Source of the DNA: Roseomonas sp. GC11
Lineage (GTDB): Bacteria; Pseudomonadota; Alphaproteobacteria; Acetobacterales; Acetobacteraceae
Length of the DNA: 64,000 nt
NCBI RefSeq assembly: GCF_024437745.1
Contig: NZ_JANFNY010000013.1
Span: 1 to 64,000, forward strand
Direction: 5' to 3'
This document shows, one piece after another, positions 17,920-26,558 of the stretch. The notes under the pieces are model-generated. The model ran no database searches, was not told the DNA's origin, and was given only the letters and a program-made list of their open reading frames with translations. Positions within the stretch are counted from its first letter, which is position 1; every line of letters starts with the position of its first letter. A program made the position numbers and the translations under genes.

Positions 17920-18429
17920 TCAGGACGCGAGGGCCTGGCGTACGCGCGGCACCAGCCCGCCGGCGGCGAGGATGGCGCGCACCTCCCCGCCCAGCGGCTG
18001 CGCCTGCCAGTGCCGTGTTCCCTGGCGTATCATCAGGTCATCGAGCGTGATGCGCGCCGTCTCGCCCTCGGCCAGGGCCGCCGCCGCCTCGGGGCAGAGC
18101 AGCACCGGCAGGCCGAGATTGACGGCATTGCGGAAGAAAATACGCGCCACGCTGGTGGCGACGATGGCCGCGACCCCCGCCGCCTTCAGCGCGATCACCG
18201 CATGCTCGCGCGAGGAGCCACAGCCGAAATTGCGCCCGGCGGCCAGGATGTCGCCGGGCCGGACGCGGCCGACGAAGCCGGGGTCCAGCCCCTCCAGGCA
18301 ATGCCGGCCCAGTTCCTCCGGCCGGCGCAGGGCGAGGTAGCGGCCGGGCAGGATGACATCCGTGTTCACCTCGTCGCCGAAGCGGTGGATGCGGCCTTCA
18401 AAGATTGGGCCTTCACGGAGGGGGCTCAT
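17920..18429 (-). CDS. Aconitase-superfamily hydratase small subunit (LeuD-like)
   Basis: This 169-residue swivel-domain protein has FGDEVNTDVILPGRYL, the substrate loop GRNFGCGSSREHA, and IFFRNAVNLGLPVLL. It pairs with the large subunit encoded just upstream; the ATG at 18429 overlaps that gene's stop as ATGA. It could be isopropylmalate isomerase, but the neighbouring C-C lyase and absence of leuA/leuB favour a catabolic hydratase such as dimethylmaleate or methyl-aconitate type. Confidence 0.88.
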   Translation of the reverse strand: MSPLREGPIFEGRIHRFGDEVNTDVILPGRYLALRRPEELGRHCLEGLDPGFVGRVRPGDILAAGRNFGCGSSREHAVIALKAAGVAAIVATSVARIFFRNAVNLGLPVLLCPEAAAALAEGETARITLDDLMIRQGTRHWQAQPLGGEVRAILAAGGLVPRVRQALAS

Positions 18430-19712
18430 GCGGCGCTCTCCTGCGGGGCGAGGGCCTCGGCCGGGTGGATGATCTCGCCGGCCAGGGCGGCGGCGGCGGC
18501 CACCCAGGCATTGGCGAGGAAGACCTGGCTGTCCGGGTGGCCCATGCGGCCGCGGTAATTGCGGTTGGTGGTGGCGATGGCCGTCTCCCCCGCCGCCAGG
18601 ATGCCCATATGCCCGCCGAAGCAGGCGCCGCAGGTGGGGGTTGAGATGGCCGCCCCGGCCTCGGCGATGCAGTCCAGCAGCCCCTCGGCCAGGGCCTGCC
18701 GCCAGATCTTCTGCGTGGCCGGCACCACCACCATGCGCACGCCGGGGGCGATGCGGCGGCCGCGCAGCATCTCGGCCACCTGGCGCAGGTCGGTCAGCGT
18801 GCCGTTGGAGCAGTTGCCGACATAGACCTGATCGACGCGCTGCCCGCGCAGCGCCTCCACCGGAACGCCGCCGGCCGGGGAGGGCGGGCGCGCCACCAGC
18901 GGCGAGAGGCTGCCGAGGTCGATGGCGATGCGGGCGCGGTAGGGGGCGCCGGGGTCGGGCATCACGGCGGGGGCGGGGGCCATGCCGCGCCGGGCCATGT
19001 CGGCGGCGGAGAGGGTGTCGCCCTCGAAGACGCAGGTATCCGCCCCCGCCTCCACCGCCATGTTGGCGATGGCCATGCGCGCATCCACCGGCAGGGCGGC
19101 GAGGCCCGGGCCGCCGAATTCCAGCGCCGCATCCGCCGCGCCATCGGAGCCGATGCGGCGGATCAGCTCCAGGATCACGTCCTTGCCGGTGACATAGGGG
19201 CCGGGCCTGCCGGTCAGCTCGACGCGGATGCTCTCCGGCACGCGCATCCACAGCTGGCCGAGGGCCAGGGCGGCGGCGAGGTCGGTGGAGCCGAAGCCGA
19301 TGCCGAGCGCGTTGAAGGCCCCGGCGGTGCAGGTGTGGCTGTCGGCGCCGAAGACGATCTGGCCATGCCCGACCAGCCCGAGTTCCGCCAGCAGCGTGTG
19401 CTCGATGCCGCCGCGCCCCGGCTCGTAGAAATGGGCGATGCCGTGGCGCCGGGCGAAGTCGCGCGTCAGGGCGATGGCGCCGGCGGCGGTGACATCGGGC
19501 GCGGGGGCGAAGTGGTCCGCCACCAGCACGATGCGCGCGGGGTCGAAGGGGCGGGTGGCGCCCATGGCCGCGAACTGCTCGAAGGCGAGGGGGCCGGAGA
19601 CGTCGTTCAGCAGCACCACATCGGGGCGGAGGGTGATGATGGCGCCGGGCTCGGCATGGCCTTCCACCGCATGGGCGGCGAGGATTTTCTCAGCGATGGC
19701 GCGGGCCGTCAT
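18426..19712 (-). CDS. Aconitase-superfamily hydratase large subunit (LeuC-like)
   Basis: This 428-residue protein has the 4Fe-4S ligands in VGNCSNG and TPTCGACFGG, plus VFGADSHTCTAGAFNALGIGFGSTD. The start at 19712 (MTARAIAEKIL) matches the short homoaconitase/isopropylmalate-isomerase type; the open frame upstream is not conserved-looking. It would dehydrate and rehydrate a branched diacid with the small subunit. Divergent from hmp. Confidence 0.9.
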   Translation of the reverse strand: MTARAIAEKILAAHAVEGHAEPGAIITLRPDVVLLNDVSGPLAFEQFAAMGATRPFDPARIVLVADHFAPAPDVTAAGAIALTRDFARRHGIAHFYEPGRGGIEHTLLAELGLVGHGQIVFGADSHTCTAGAFNALGIGFGSTDLAAALALGQLWMRVPESIRVELTGRPGPYVTGKDVILELIRRIGSDGAADAALEFGGPGLAALPVDARMAIANMAVEAGADTCVFEGDTLSAADMARRGMAPAPAVMPDPGAPYRARIAIDLGSLSPLVARPPSPAGGVPVEALRGQRVDQVYVGNCSNGTLTDLRQVAEMLRGRRIAPGVRMVVVPATQKIWRQALAEGLLDCIAEAGAAISTPTCGACFGGHMGILAAGETAIATTNRNYRGRMGHPDSQVFLANAWVAAAAALAGEIIHPAEALAPQESAA

Positions 19713-19897
19713 GGCCCTGTTCCGGGCTGTGGCATGGGCTTTCTCCTCCCTCCCGGCGGGCGACGTCATGGCCGGGCGCGTGGTCTCTGCGCGTCGGTTC
19801 CGGGCGTCAGTCCTGCGCGTTGGTTTCTGGCCTTGAGCAAACGATAGCACAACCCGCCGCGCCGTAAAGCGGAACGCATCCGCGCGGGCACGCCATA

Positions 19898-19957
19898 AAC
19901 ATTCTTTCTTGTTGCATCTTTTTGGGCGCTCTTTTAGATGCTCTTTGCATGCATCTT
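19898..19957 (+). promoter_or_regulatory. Tandem NsrR-like operators upstream of hmp
   Basis: At 19935-19957 TAGATGC and GCATCTT frame a 9-base spacer, matching the 7-9-7 inverted design of known NsrR sites (AAGATGC...GCATCTT) with one mismatch. A second, weaker copy at 19898-19920 (AACATTC, 9 bases, GCATCTT) lies 37 bp upstream. Both precede flavohaemoglobin, a classic NsrR target, and an NsrR-type gene is present at 60325. Confidence 0.7.
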
Positions 19958-20010
19958 TATGGCGGCCATCCGCCGCTGCCCGCTCCATCCCGCACCCGGA
20001 CGCTCCGCCC

Positions 20011-21228
20011 ATGCCGCAACCCCTGAGCCCCGCCACCATCGCCCTGGTCAAGGCCACCATCCCGGCCCTGGCCGAGCACGGCACGGCCATCACCGCCGCC
20101 ATGTATCGCCGCCTCTTCGCCGATGCCGGGGTGCGCGCCCTCTTCAACCACGCCCACCAGGGCGGCGAGGAAGGCACCCAGGTGCGTGCCCTGGCGGCGG
20201 CCGTGCTGGCCTATGCCCGGCATATCGAGAACCCCGCCGCCCTGGCCCCGGCGGTGGAGCGCATCGCCCAGAAGCATGTCGGCCACCACATCCTGCCGGA
20301 GCACTACCCCATCGTGGCCGAGGCGCTGCTCGGCGCCATTTCCGAGGTGCTGGGCGCGGCGGCGACGCCCGCGATCCTCGCCGCCTGGGGCGAGGCCTAC
20401 TGGTTCCTGGCGGAGATCCTGACGGGGCGGGAGGGCGAGATCCGCCGGGGCCTCGCCGCGCGCCCCGGTGGCTGGGAGGGGTGGCGGGCCTTCCGCGTCG
20501 CCGCCCGCCGGCAGGAGAGCAGCGTCATCACCTCCTTCGTGCTGGAGCCGGCCGATGGCGGCGTGGTGCTGCCGCACCGGCCGGGGCAATACCTCACCTT
20601 CCGCCTGGAACTGCCGGGGGGTGGCACGCTGGTGCGCAACTACTCCATCTCCTGCGCGCCGAATGAGCGGCATTACCGCATCTCGGTGAAGCGCGAGGCG
20701 GCGGGGCAGGGCGGCTCCCGCTTCCTGCACGATGCCGCGCTGGTCGGCACGCTGCTGCACGCCACGCCGCCGGCGGGGGATTTCGTGCTGCCCGAGGCGC
20801 CGCCGCGCCCGGTGGTGTTGCTCTCCGGCGGCGTCGGGCTGACGCCGATGGTCAGCATGGCCGAGACCATCGCCGCGCGGCATCCGGGGCTGGAGACGCA
20901 TTTCATCCATGCCGCGCTGAACAGCGGCACCCACGCCATGGGCGAGCATCTGCGCGGCCTCGCGGCGCGGCATGGCCGGATGCGCGTCACCACCTTCTAC
21001 AGCGACCCCCTGCCCGCGGACCGTGCAGGCACCACGCATGACGAGACGGGCCTGATCTCCGCCGCGTGGCTGCAGGCCCACGCGCCGCTCGCGGCGGCGG
21101 ATGTCTATCTCTGCGGCCCGAAGCCCTTCATGGCGGCGATGCTCGGCGCGCTGCGGCAGGCGGGGCTGGACCCGGCCCGCCTGCATTTCGAGACCTTCGG
21201 CCCCGCCGACGCTGCCCTCGCCGCCTGA
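20011..21228 (+). CDS. hmp: Flavohaemoglobin, nitric oxide dioxygenase
   Basis: Hmp converts nitric oxide to nitrate with O2 and NAD(P)H. The 405-residue protein has a globin domain (about 1-140; KHVGHH carries the likely proximal His), an FAD domain with RNYSIS, and an NAD domain with LLSGGVGLTPMVSM and YLCGPKPFM. I chose the ATG at 20011, giving the classic short N-terminus; the open frame upstream covers the operator region. Expression is probably controlled by NsrR. Confidence 0.95.
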   Translation: MPQPLSPATIALVKATIPALAEHGTAITAAMYRRLFADAGVRALFNHAHQGGEEGTQVRALAAAVLAYARHIENPAALAPAVERIAQKHVGHHILPEHYPIVAEALLGAISEVLGAAATPAILAAWGEAYWFLAEILTGREGEIRRGLAARPGGWEGWRAFRVAARRQESSVITSFVLEPADGGVVLPHRPGQYLTFRLELPGGGTLVRNYSISCAPNERHYRISVKREAAGQGGSRFLHDAALVGTLLHATPPAGDFVLPEAPPRPVVLLSGGVGLTPMVSMAETIAARHPGLETHFIHAALNSGTHAMGEHLRGLAARHGRMRVTTFYSDPLPADRAGTTHDETGLISAAWLQAHAPLAAADVYLCGPKPFMAAMLGALRQAGLDPARLHFETFGPADAALAA

Positions 21229-21257
21229 GTCTGTTGTTCAGTGAGTCTGTTGTTCAG
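21226..21257 (+). repeat. 16-bp tandem duplication over the hmp stop codon
   Basis: TGAGTCTGTTGTTCAG occurs twice in direct succession (21226-21241 and 21242-21257), the first copy starting with the hmp stop. Next to it, 21255-21350 is a GC-rich palindromic stretch that begins CAGTCTGGCG and ends CTAGACTGAAG, like the 5' part of the type A repeats but without the AT-rich hairpin. Confidence 0.75.
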
Positions 21258-21354
21258 TCTGGCGGTCCGCCCAGGGCCAGAGGCGGGGCGCCGGACCTCC
21301 GCTCGCGCTGGCGTCCCGCCTCCGGCGTCGCGGCGCGAGGCTAGACTGAAGAAA

Positions 21355-21885
21355 TCAAGGCTGGCCGAGGCCGGTCAGGCCGACCAGCGCCCCCGCCGCC
21401 AGCACCAGCAGCGGGTGCGCCCGTGTCAGCAGCATCGCCGCCGTGCCGGCCAGGGTGATGCCGGCCAGCACCAGGCTCTGCGCCGTCGCCTCGGCCATCA
21501 CCAGGGCGCTGGCGGTGGCCAGCCCCACCGTCACCGGCGCCAGCCCCATCTGCACCGTGCGGCGCCAGGGCCGGTCCCGGAAGCGCTCCCACGCCGCCAG
21601 GGTCAGCCCCGTCACCAGCGAGCAGGGCAGGAACTTGGCCACGGCGCTGACCAGCAGCCCGCTCCATCCCGCCACCTGCCAGCCCACCAGCGGCACCACC
21701 ATCATGTTCGGCCCTGGCGCCGCCTGCGCCAGGGCGAAGAGCGCGCCGAACTCCTGCGCCGACATCCAGCGATGCACCTCCACCACCTGCCGCTGCATCT
21801 CCGGCAGGATGGTGTTGCCGCCGCCAAAGGCCAGCAGCGAAAGCTGCGCGAAGATCAGTGCGAGCTGCCCCAGCACCGGGTTCAT
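21355..21885 (-). CDS. chrA: Chromate transporter family, second half protein
   Basis: This 176-residue membrane protein of the short-chain CHR type has LLAFGGGNTILPEMQRQVV and AQAAPGPNMMVVPLVG (the conserved PGPN). In this group two short proteins together replace one long ChrA, exporting chromate or moving another anion. The ATG at 21885 overlaps the stop of the partner gene as ATGA. Confidence 0.88.
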   Translation of the reverse strand: MNPVLGQLALIFAQLSLLAFGGGNTILPEMQRQVVEVHRWMSAQEFGALFALAQAAPGPNMMVVPLVGWQVAGWSGLLVSAVAKFLPCSLVTGLTLAAWERFRDRPWRRTVQMGLAPVTVGLATASALVMAEATAQSLVLAGITLAGTAAMLLTRAHPLLVLAAGALVGLTGLGQP

Positions 21886-22451
21886 GCCGCCCTCCCCCGC
21901 GCCAGCAGGATGCCGGCCGGCGCCAGCACCAGCATGGTGGGCAGCAGCGGCAGCCGCAGCAGCGCGATCGCCACCACCGCCAGCGCCACGATGCCGAGCG
22001 CCAGCGGCTGCCCGCGCAGCGGCCGCAGCAGCTTCAGCGCCATCGTCACCAGCAGCGCCGAGGCGGCGGCGGCCAGCCCGGCGAACATGTGGCCCATCGC
22101 CGGCGCGTCCTGGAAGCGCGTGTAGAGCGTGCCGAGGGCCACCACGATCACCGTCGGCGCCGAGATCAGCCCGACCAGCGCCGCCGCCGCCCCGCGCACC
22201 CCGCGGAAGCGCAGCCCGACAGCCACCGACATGTTGATGATGTTGCCGCCCGGCAGGAACTGGCACAGGCCCAGCAGGTCGAGGAACTCGGCGGCGCTCA
22301 GCCAGCGCCGCCGCTCCACCATCATGTGCCGCGCCATCGGCAGCACGCCGCCGAAGCCGCTCAGGCCCAGCAGCAGGAAGCCGGTGAACAATTCCGCCGT
22401 GCGCGGCGGCGGGCCGCCCTCGGCCGGGGGAGGAAGGGGGGAAGGGGTCAT
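21882..22451 (-). CDS. chrA: Chromate transporter family, first half protein
   Basis: This 189-residue short-chain CHR protein has LLLGLSGFGGVLPMARHMMV and LGLCQFLPGGNIINMSVAVG, where the partner has PGPN. The ATG at 22451 was chosen; the frame upstream is a shadow over the regulator gap. It is coupled to the second half gene and divergent from a LysR regulator. Confidence 0.88.
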   Translation of the reverse strand: MTPSPLPPPAEGGPPPRTAELFTGFLLLGLSGFGGVLPMARHMMVERRRWLSAAEFLDLLGLCQFLPGGNIINMSVAVGLRFRGVRGAAAALVGLISAPTVIVVALGTLYTRFQDAPAMGHMFAGLAAAASALLVTMALKLLRPLRGQPLALGIVALAVVAIALLRLPLLPTMLVLAPAGILLARGRAA

Positions 22452-22563
22452 CGCGGAAGGTCCGTCCAGCGCGGCACGAAGCGCCGCCGCCCCAGGCCTA
22501 GGCGCCTGCCGCCCCCGCGTCCAATATATGTTTTCCGGGCAATCCATAGCTTTGAGATATGAC

Positions 22564-23493
22564 GTGATCGAGCTGCGCCATCTCCGCTACTTCGTCGCCG
22601 TCGCCGAGGAAGGGCACATGACCCGCGCCGCCCAGCGCCTCGGCCTGCAGCAGCCCCCGCTCAGCCAGCAGATCCGCGCCCTGGAGGAGGCGGTGGGCGC
22701 CCGCCTCTTCCACCGCCGCCCGCGTGGCGTCACCCTGACCGAGGCCGGCGCCGCCCTGCTGGAACGCGCCCGCCCCATCCTGCGCGACGTGCCCCTGGCG
22801 CTGGAGGCCGCCCGCCGCGCCGCCCGGGGTGAGGAAGGCCGCCTCGCCATCGGCTTCACTCATTCCGCCGCCTTCCACCCGCTGGTGGCGGCGGTGGTGC
22901 GCGGCATGCGCCAGGCCGCCCCCGGCATCGCCCTGGTGCTGGAGGAGGGCACCAGCGCCGAGCTCGCCGCCACCCTGCGCGAGGGCCGGCTGGATGCCGC
23001 CTTCCTGCGCGCCTCCGCCGAGGAGGAGAGCGGCCTCTGCGCCGAGCGCCTGCTGGAGGAGGAGATGCTGCTGGCCCTGCCGGACCCCTACCCCCCGGCG
23101 CGCGCCTGGGCGCCAGGAGCGGCGGAGCACCCCATCCCCCTGGCCGCCCTGGCCGGCGAGACCTTCATCCTGCCCCGCCGCCCTTCTGGCCCCGGCCTTT
23201 ATGACAGCATCATCGCCGCCTGCCGCGCCGCCGGCTTCAGCCCGCGCGTGGGGCAGGAGGCGCCGCGCCTCGTCTCCACGCTCAGCCTCGTGGCGGCGGG
23301 GCTGGGCCTGTCCATCGTGCCGCGCTCCATGGCGCATCTGCAGACGGAGGGCATCGCCTATCGCCGCCTTGCCGCCGGGGTGGCGCCGCGCGCGCCGCTC
23401 TTCCTGGCCTGGAGGGAGTCACAGCCCATGGGCGCGCTGGCCCGTTTCCTCGCCCTGGCGCGCCAGGAAAAGGCGGCGCGCGGCTGGCGCTGA
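22564..23493 (+). CDS. LysR-family transcriptional regulator
   Basis: This 309-residue protein has the N-terminal helix-turn-helix (IELRHLRYFVAVAEEGH, then RLGLQQPPLSQQIRALEE) and a periplasmic-binding-like effector domain. The GTG at 22564 gives the standard LysR N-terminus. It is divergent from the chromate transporter pair, with an AT-rich gap between, so it may control that pair. Confidence 0.88.
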   Translation: MIELRHLRYFVAVAEEGHMTRAAQRLGLQQPPLSQQIRALEEAVGARLFHRRPRGVTLTEAGAALLERARPILRDVPLALEAARRAARGEEGRLAIGFTHSAAFHPLVAAVVRGMRQAAPGIALVLEEGTSAELAATLREGRLDAAFLRASAEEESGLCAERLLEEEMLLALPDPYPPARAWAPGAAEHPIPLAALAGETFILPRRPSGPGLYDSIIAACRAAGFSPRVGQEAPRLVSTLSLVAAGLGLSIVPRSMAHLQTEGIAYRRLAAGVAPRAPLFLAWRESQPMGALARFLALARQEKAARGWR

Positions 23494-23510
23494 GGCGGCG
23501 CCCGCCGAAT

Positions 23511-23572
23511 GGGTTTCCAAAGGCCTCAGGCCTTTGGTGGGGAGAGTCTGAGAGGGGCGAAGCCCCTCTCAG
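23511..23572 (+). repeat. Double-hairpin repeat, type C
   Basis: Two hairpins: CCAAAGGCCT/AGGCCTTTGG, then a GAGAGGGGC/GCCCCTCTC hairpin with loop GAA. It lies between convergent LysR and kdpE genes. Close copies occur at 32745-32806 (inverted) and 49618-49680. Confidence 0.85.
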
Positions 23573-23588
23573 GCGCGCGCGCCGCCCT

Positions 23589-24290
23589 TCATTCCATCTC
23601 CCCGAAGCGGTAGCCGATGCCCGGCTCCGTGCGGATCAGCCCGGCGGCGGGGCCGAGCTTCTGCCGCAGATGGCCGATATAGACGCGCAGATACTGCGCA
23701 TCCTCCGCATGGGCCGGGCCCCAGATGCTGGCCAGCAATTGCCGCTGGGTGATGACGCGCCCCGAGCCCGCCCGCGCCAGCGCCGCCAGCACCTCCCATT
23801 CGCGCGGGGTCAGCCGCAGGGGCTCGCCGCCCTCCACCCGCGCCAGCCGCCCGGCGAGGTCGATTTCCAGCGGGCCGAAGCGCAGCACCGGCTCCGGCGC
23901 GGCGCCCGCTGGCGTGCCCCTCCGGCGCAGCGCCGCGCGGATGCGCGCCAGCAATTCGCCCAGGCCGAAGGGCTTCTCGATATAGTCATCCGCCCCGGCA
24001 TCCAGCGCGGCGATCTTCTCCGCCTCCCGGTCGCGGGCGGAGAGCACCAGGATCGGCACGGCGCAGAAAGCCCGCAGGCGGGGCAGCACCTGCTGGCCAT
24101 CCAGGTCGGGCAGGCCCAGATCCAGCAGGATCAGCGCCGGGGACTGGCTCGCCGCCAGCCGCAGCCCCTCCGCCGCCGTCTCCGCCCGCAGCGGCGCATG
24201 GCCCGTGGCCTCCAGCGCCGGGCCGAGGAAACGGTGGATCTGCGGCTCGTCATCGATGACGAGAATGCGGGGCGTTGCGGGGTCGCTCAT
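23589..24290 (-). CDS. kdpE: KdpE-like response regulator (OmpR/PhoB type)
   Basis: This 233-residue protein has a receiver domain with D13/D14 and phosphoacceptor D57 in LLDLGLP, and a winged helix with LTPREWEVLAALARAG and the KdpE-like stretch IWGPAHAEDAQYLRVYIG. KdpE controls the high-affinity K+ pump. No kdpD sensor or kdpFABC genes are in the window and the adjacent genes are unrelated, so it is either an orphan or moved away from its partners. Confidence 0.85.
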   Translation of the reverse strand: MSDPATPRILVIDDEPQIHRFLGPALEATGHAPLRAETAAEGLRLAASQSPALILLDLGLPDLDGQQVLPRLRAFCAVPILVLSARDREAEKIAALDAGADDYIEKPFGLGELLARIRAALRRRGTPAGAAPEPVLRFGPLEIDLAGRLARVEGGEPLRLTPREWEVLAALARAGSGRVITQRQLLASIWGPAHAEDAQYLRVYIGHLRQKLGPAAGLIRTEPGIGYRFGEME

Positions 24291-24369
24291 GCGGCGACGT
24301 CATAGAGGCAAGAGCGGGGGAGGGGAAAGGAAGGCTTCCGCTCTCCCCCCGCGAACCCTCCCGCCCGCG

Positions 24370-25200
24370 TCACCGCCCCTGGAAGCACGGCGGCCGCTTC
24401 TCCAGGAAGGCGCGCCGCCCCTCCGCGTAATCCTCGCTGGCGAAGCAACCGAGCACGAGGCGCTCGCACAGCGCCTCGTCCGGCGCCGCCTTCAGCGCCT
24501 CGGCGACGATGGCCTTGACGGCGGCAACGGTCAGGGGCGCGTTGCCGGCGATGGTGGTGGCATAGTCGAGCACCGCCCCCTCCAGCGCCGCATCGGCCAC
24601 GACGCGGTTGACCAGCCCCATGCCCTGCGCCTCGGCGGCGGAGAAGCGGCGGGCGGTGAAGAACATCTCCTGGGTGAAGGACGGCCCGACCAGCTGCACC
24701 AGCCGCCGGATCCCCGCCAGCGGATAGCCCAGCCCGAGCTTCGCCGCCGGAATGCCGAAGGTGGAGGCCTCCGTGCAGAAGCGCAGGTCGCAGCAGACGG
24801 CGAGCGCCGCGCCGCCGCCGATGCAATGGCCGCGGATGGCCGCCAGCGTCGGCTTCGGGAAAGCGGCCAGCGCCTCATAGACCCGCGCCGTCTGCGCCTG
24901 ATACGCCTCCACCGCCTCCTTCGAGCCGCGCTCGCTCTCGAATTTCGAGATATCCGCGCCGGAGACGAAGGCCTTGCCCCCCGCGCCGGTGACGATGAGC
25001 ACGCGCACCGCCGGATCGGCCGCGAAGCCCGCCAGGATGCGCTCCGCCGCCACCCACATCTCCAGGGAGACGGCGTTGTGGCGCGCGGGGTTGTTGAAGA
25101 TCATCCAGCCGATGCCGCCCTCCGCGTGGCTGAGCATCTTGTCGGTGCCAAGGGCCGGGTCGGGCGGGGGCAGGCCGGGCAGGGCCTGGGCGTCGGGCAT
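24370..25200 (-). CDS. Enoyl-CoA hydratase/isomerase family protein
   Basis: This 276-residue crotonase-fold enzyme has oxyanion-hole segments SGADISKF and GHCIGGGAALA. The first catalytic Glu of true enoyl-CoA hydratase (P-E-I/L in the motif after F-G-x-P) is replaced by Ala (FGIPAAKLGLG), while the later Glu in FTQEMFFT is kept. It may therefore be an isomerase, hydrolase or decarboxylase. It is 37 bases downstream of a CoA-transferase gene, with a good AGGAG site. Confidence 0.88.
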   Translation of the reverse strand: MPDAQALPGLPPPDPALGTDKMLSHAEGGIGWMIFNNPARHNAVSLEMWVAAERILAGFAADPAVRVLIVTGAGGKAFVSGADISKFESERGSKEAVEAYQAQTARVYEALAAFPKPTLAAIRGHCIGGGAALAVCCDLRFCTEASTFGIPAAKLGLGYPLAGIRRLVQLVGPSFTQEMFFTARRFSAAEAQGMGLVNRVVADAALEGAVLDYATTIAGNAPLTVAAVKAIVAEALKAAPDEALCERLVLGCFASEDYAEGRRAFLEKRPPCFQGR

Positions 25201-25237
25201 GGGTCTCTCTCCTGGGGCATCCGTCGCGGGGGCGGGG

Positions 25238-26440
25238 CTAGATCACCTGGCGGGCCCGCAGGCCCGCGATCGCCTCATCCGAATAGCCGGCCTCGCGCAG
25301 GATCTCGGCGGAATGCTCGCCGAGGCCGGGGGGATGGCTGGCGATGCGGCTCGGCGTGCGCGAGAGCGTCATGGGCTGGGCCACATAGCTCTGCCGGCGG
25401 GCGCCATCATCCAGCGTGGTGGCGATGCCGAGATGGCGCACCTGCGGGTCCGCGAACATCTCGTCGATGGCATAGATCGGCCCGGCCGGGACACCGGCCT
25501 CGTTGAGCGCCGCCACCCATTCCGCGCTGCCGCGCGCGGCGATCTTCGCGTCGATCAGCGCATTCAGCGCGTCGCGGTTGGCCGAGCGCGCGGCGGTGCC
25601 CTGGAAGCGCGGATCCTCCAGCCATTCCGGCGCGCCGACGGCCAGGGCGAAGCGGCGCCAGATGGCATCCCCCGTGGCGGCGATGTTGATATGCCCATCC
25701 GCCGTGCGGAAGACGCCGGTGGGGATGCTGGTGGGGTGGTTGTTGCCGGCCTGCCGCGGCACCTCCCCCGCCTGGAGCCAGCGCGCCGCCTGGAAATCCA
25801 GCATGAAGGCCTGGGCCTGGAGCAGCGAGGTCTGCACCCATTGTCCCTGGCCCGACACCGCGCGCTCCAGCAGCGCCACCAGGATGCCCTGCGCGGCGAA
25901 CAGCCCGGCGCAGAGATCGGCGATGGGAATGCCCACGCGCACCGGACCCTGCCCCGGCAGGCCGGTGATCGACATCAGCCCGCCCATGCCCTGGGCGATC
26001 TGGTCGAAGCCCGGGCGCTGGGCATAGGGCCCATCCTGCCCGAAGCCGGAGATGGAGGCATAGACGAGGCGCGGATTCTCCGCCGCGAGCGCGGCATAGC
26101 CGATGCCCAGCCGGTCCTTCACATCGGGGCGGAAATTCTCCACCACCACATCGGCCTGGCGGGCCAGGGCCTTCAGCAGCGCCACCCCCTCCGGCGATTT
26201 GAGGTTGAGCGTCAGGCCGCGCTTGTTGCGGTGGAGGTTCTGGAAATCCGGCCCCTCGCGCGGGCCGCCCATCGGGTCGCCCTGGTCCAGCCCTTCCGGC
26301 ATTTCGATCTTGATGACCCGCGCGCCCCAATCCGCCAGCTGCCGCACGCAGGTGGGGCCGGAGCGGACGCGGGTGAGGTCGAGCACGGTGAAGCGGGACA
26401 GGGCGCCGTGGGGCGCCTCCGGGCCGGGCTGGTCGGTCAT
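25238..26440 (-). CDS. Class III CoA-transferase (CaiB/BaiF family)
   Basis: This 400-residue protein has the family N-terminus VLDLTRVRSGPTCVRQLADWGARVIKIE (residues 19-46), VVENFRPDV, and the likely catalytic Asp175 in IPIADLCAG. It moves CoA between carboxylic acids. The ATG at 26440 was chosen. With the enoyl-CoA hydratase-family gene behind it and a divergent GntR regulator, it looks like a small acid-activation and breakdown operon; substrate unknown. Confidence 0.92.
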   Translation of the reverse strand: MTDQPGPEAPHGALSRFTVLDLTRVRSGPTCVRQLADWGARVIKIEMPEGLDQGDPMGGPREGPDFQNLHRNKRGLTLNLKSPEGVALLKALARQADVVVENFRPDVKDRLGIGYAALAAENPRLVYASISGFGQDGPYAQRPGFDQIAQGMGGLMSITGLPGQGPVRVGIPIADLCAGLFAAQGILVALLERAVSGQGQWVQTSLLQAQAFMLDFQAARWLQAGEVPRQAGNNHPTSIPTGVFRTADGHINIAATGDAIWRRFALAVGAPEWLEDPRFQGTAARSANRDALNALIDAKIAARGSAEWVAALNEAGVPAGPIYAIDEMFADPQVRHLGIATTLDDGARRQSYVAQPMTLSRTPSRIASHPPGLGEHSAEILREAGYSDEAIAGLRARQVI

Positions 26441-26495
26441 TGGGTTCTCCTCCGCGGGCGCAGGCTGGTCCTGCCCGGCCAATCTGTCAATCATG

Positions 26496-26516
26496 CTGTC
26501 AACAGGCTGTTGACAG
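26496..26516. promoter_or_regulatory. Candidate GntR operator
   Basis: CTGTCAACAG (26496-26505) and CTGTTGACAG (26507-26516) form a perfect inverted repeat around one base. An extra half site CTGTCAA is at 26484-26490. It lies between divergent CoA-transferase and GntR genes. Confidence 0.65.
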
Positions 26517-26558
26517 TTCTTGCCGCCCCCGCGCCGCACGGTGTAGGGAAACCCCCGC

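Noticed and set aside
18426-19712. Firm naming as leuC/leuD of leucine synthesis
   Set aside because: The aconitase-fold motifs do not separate LeuCD from catabolic hydratases, and the neighbouring lyase argues for the latter.
22129-22563. N-terminal extension of the LysR gene
   Set aside because: The open frame upstream of 22564 is a Pro/Arg/Ser-rich shadow of chrA; the LysR helix-turn-helix begins right after the GTG.
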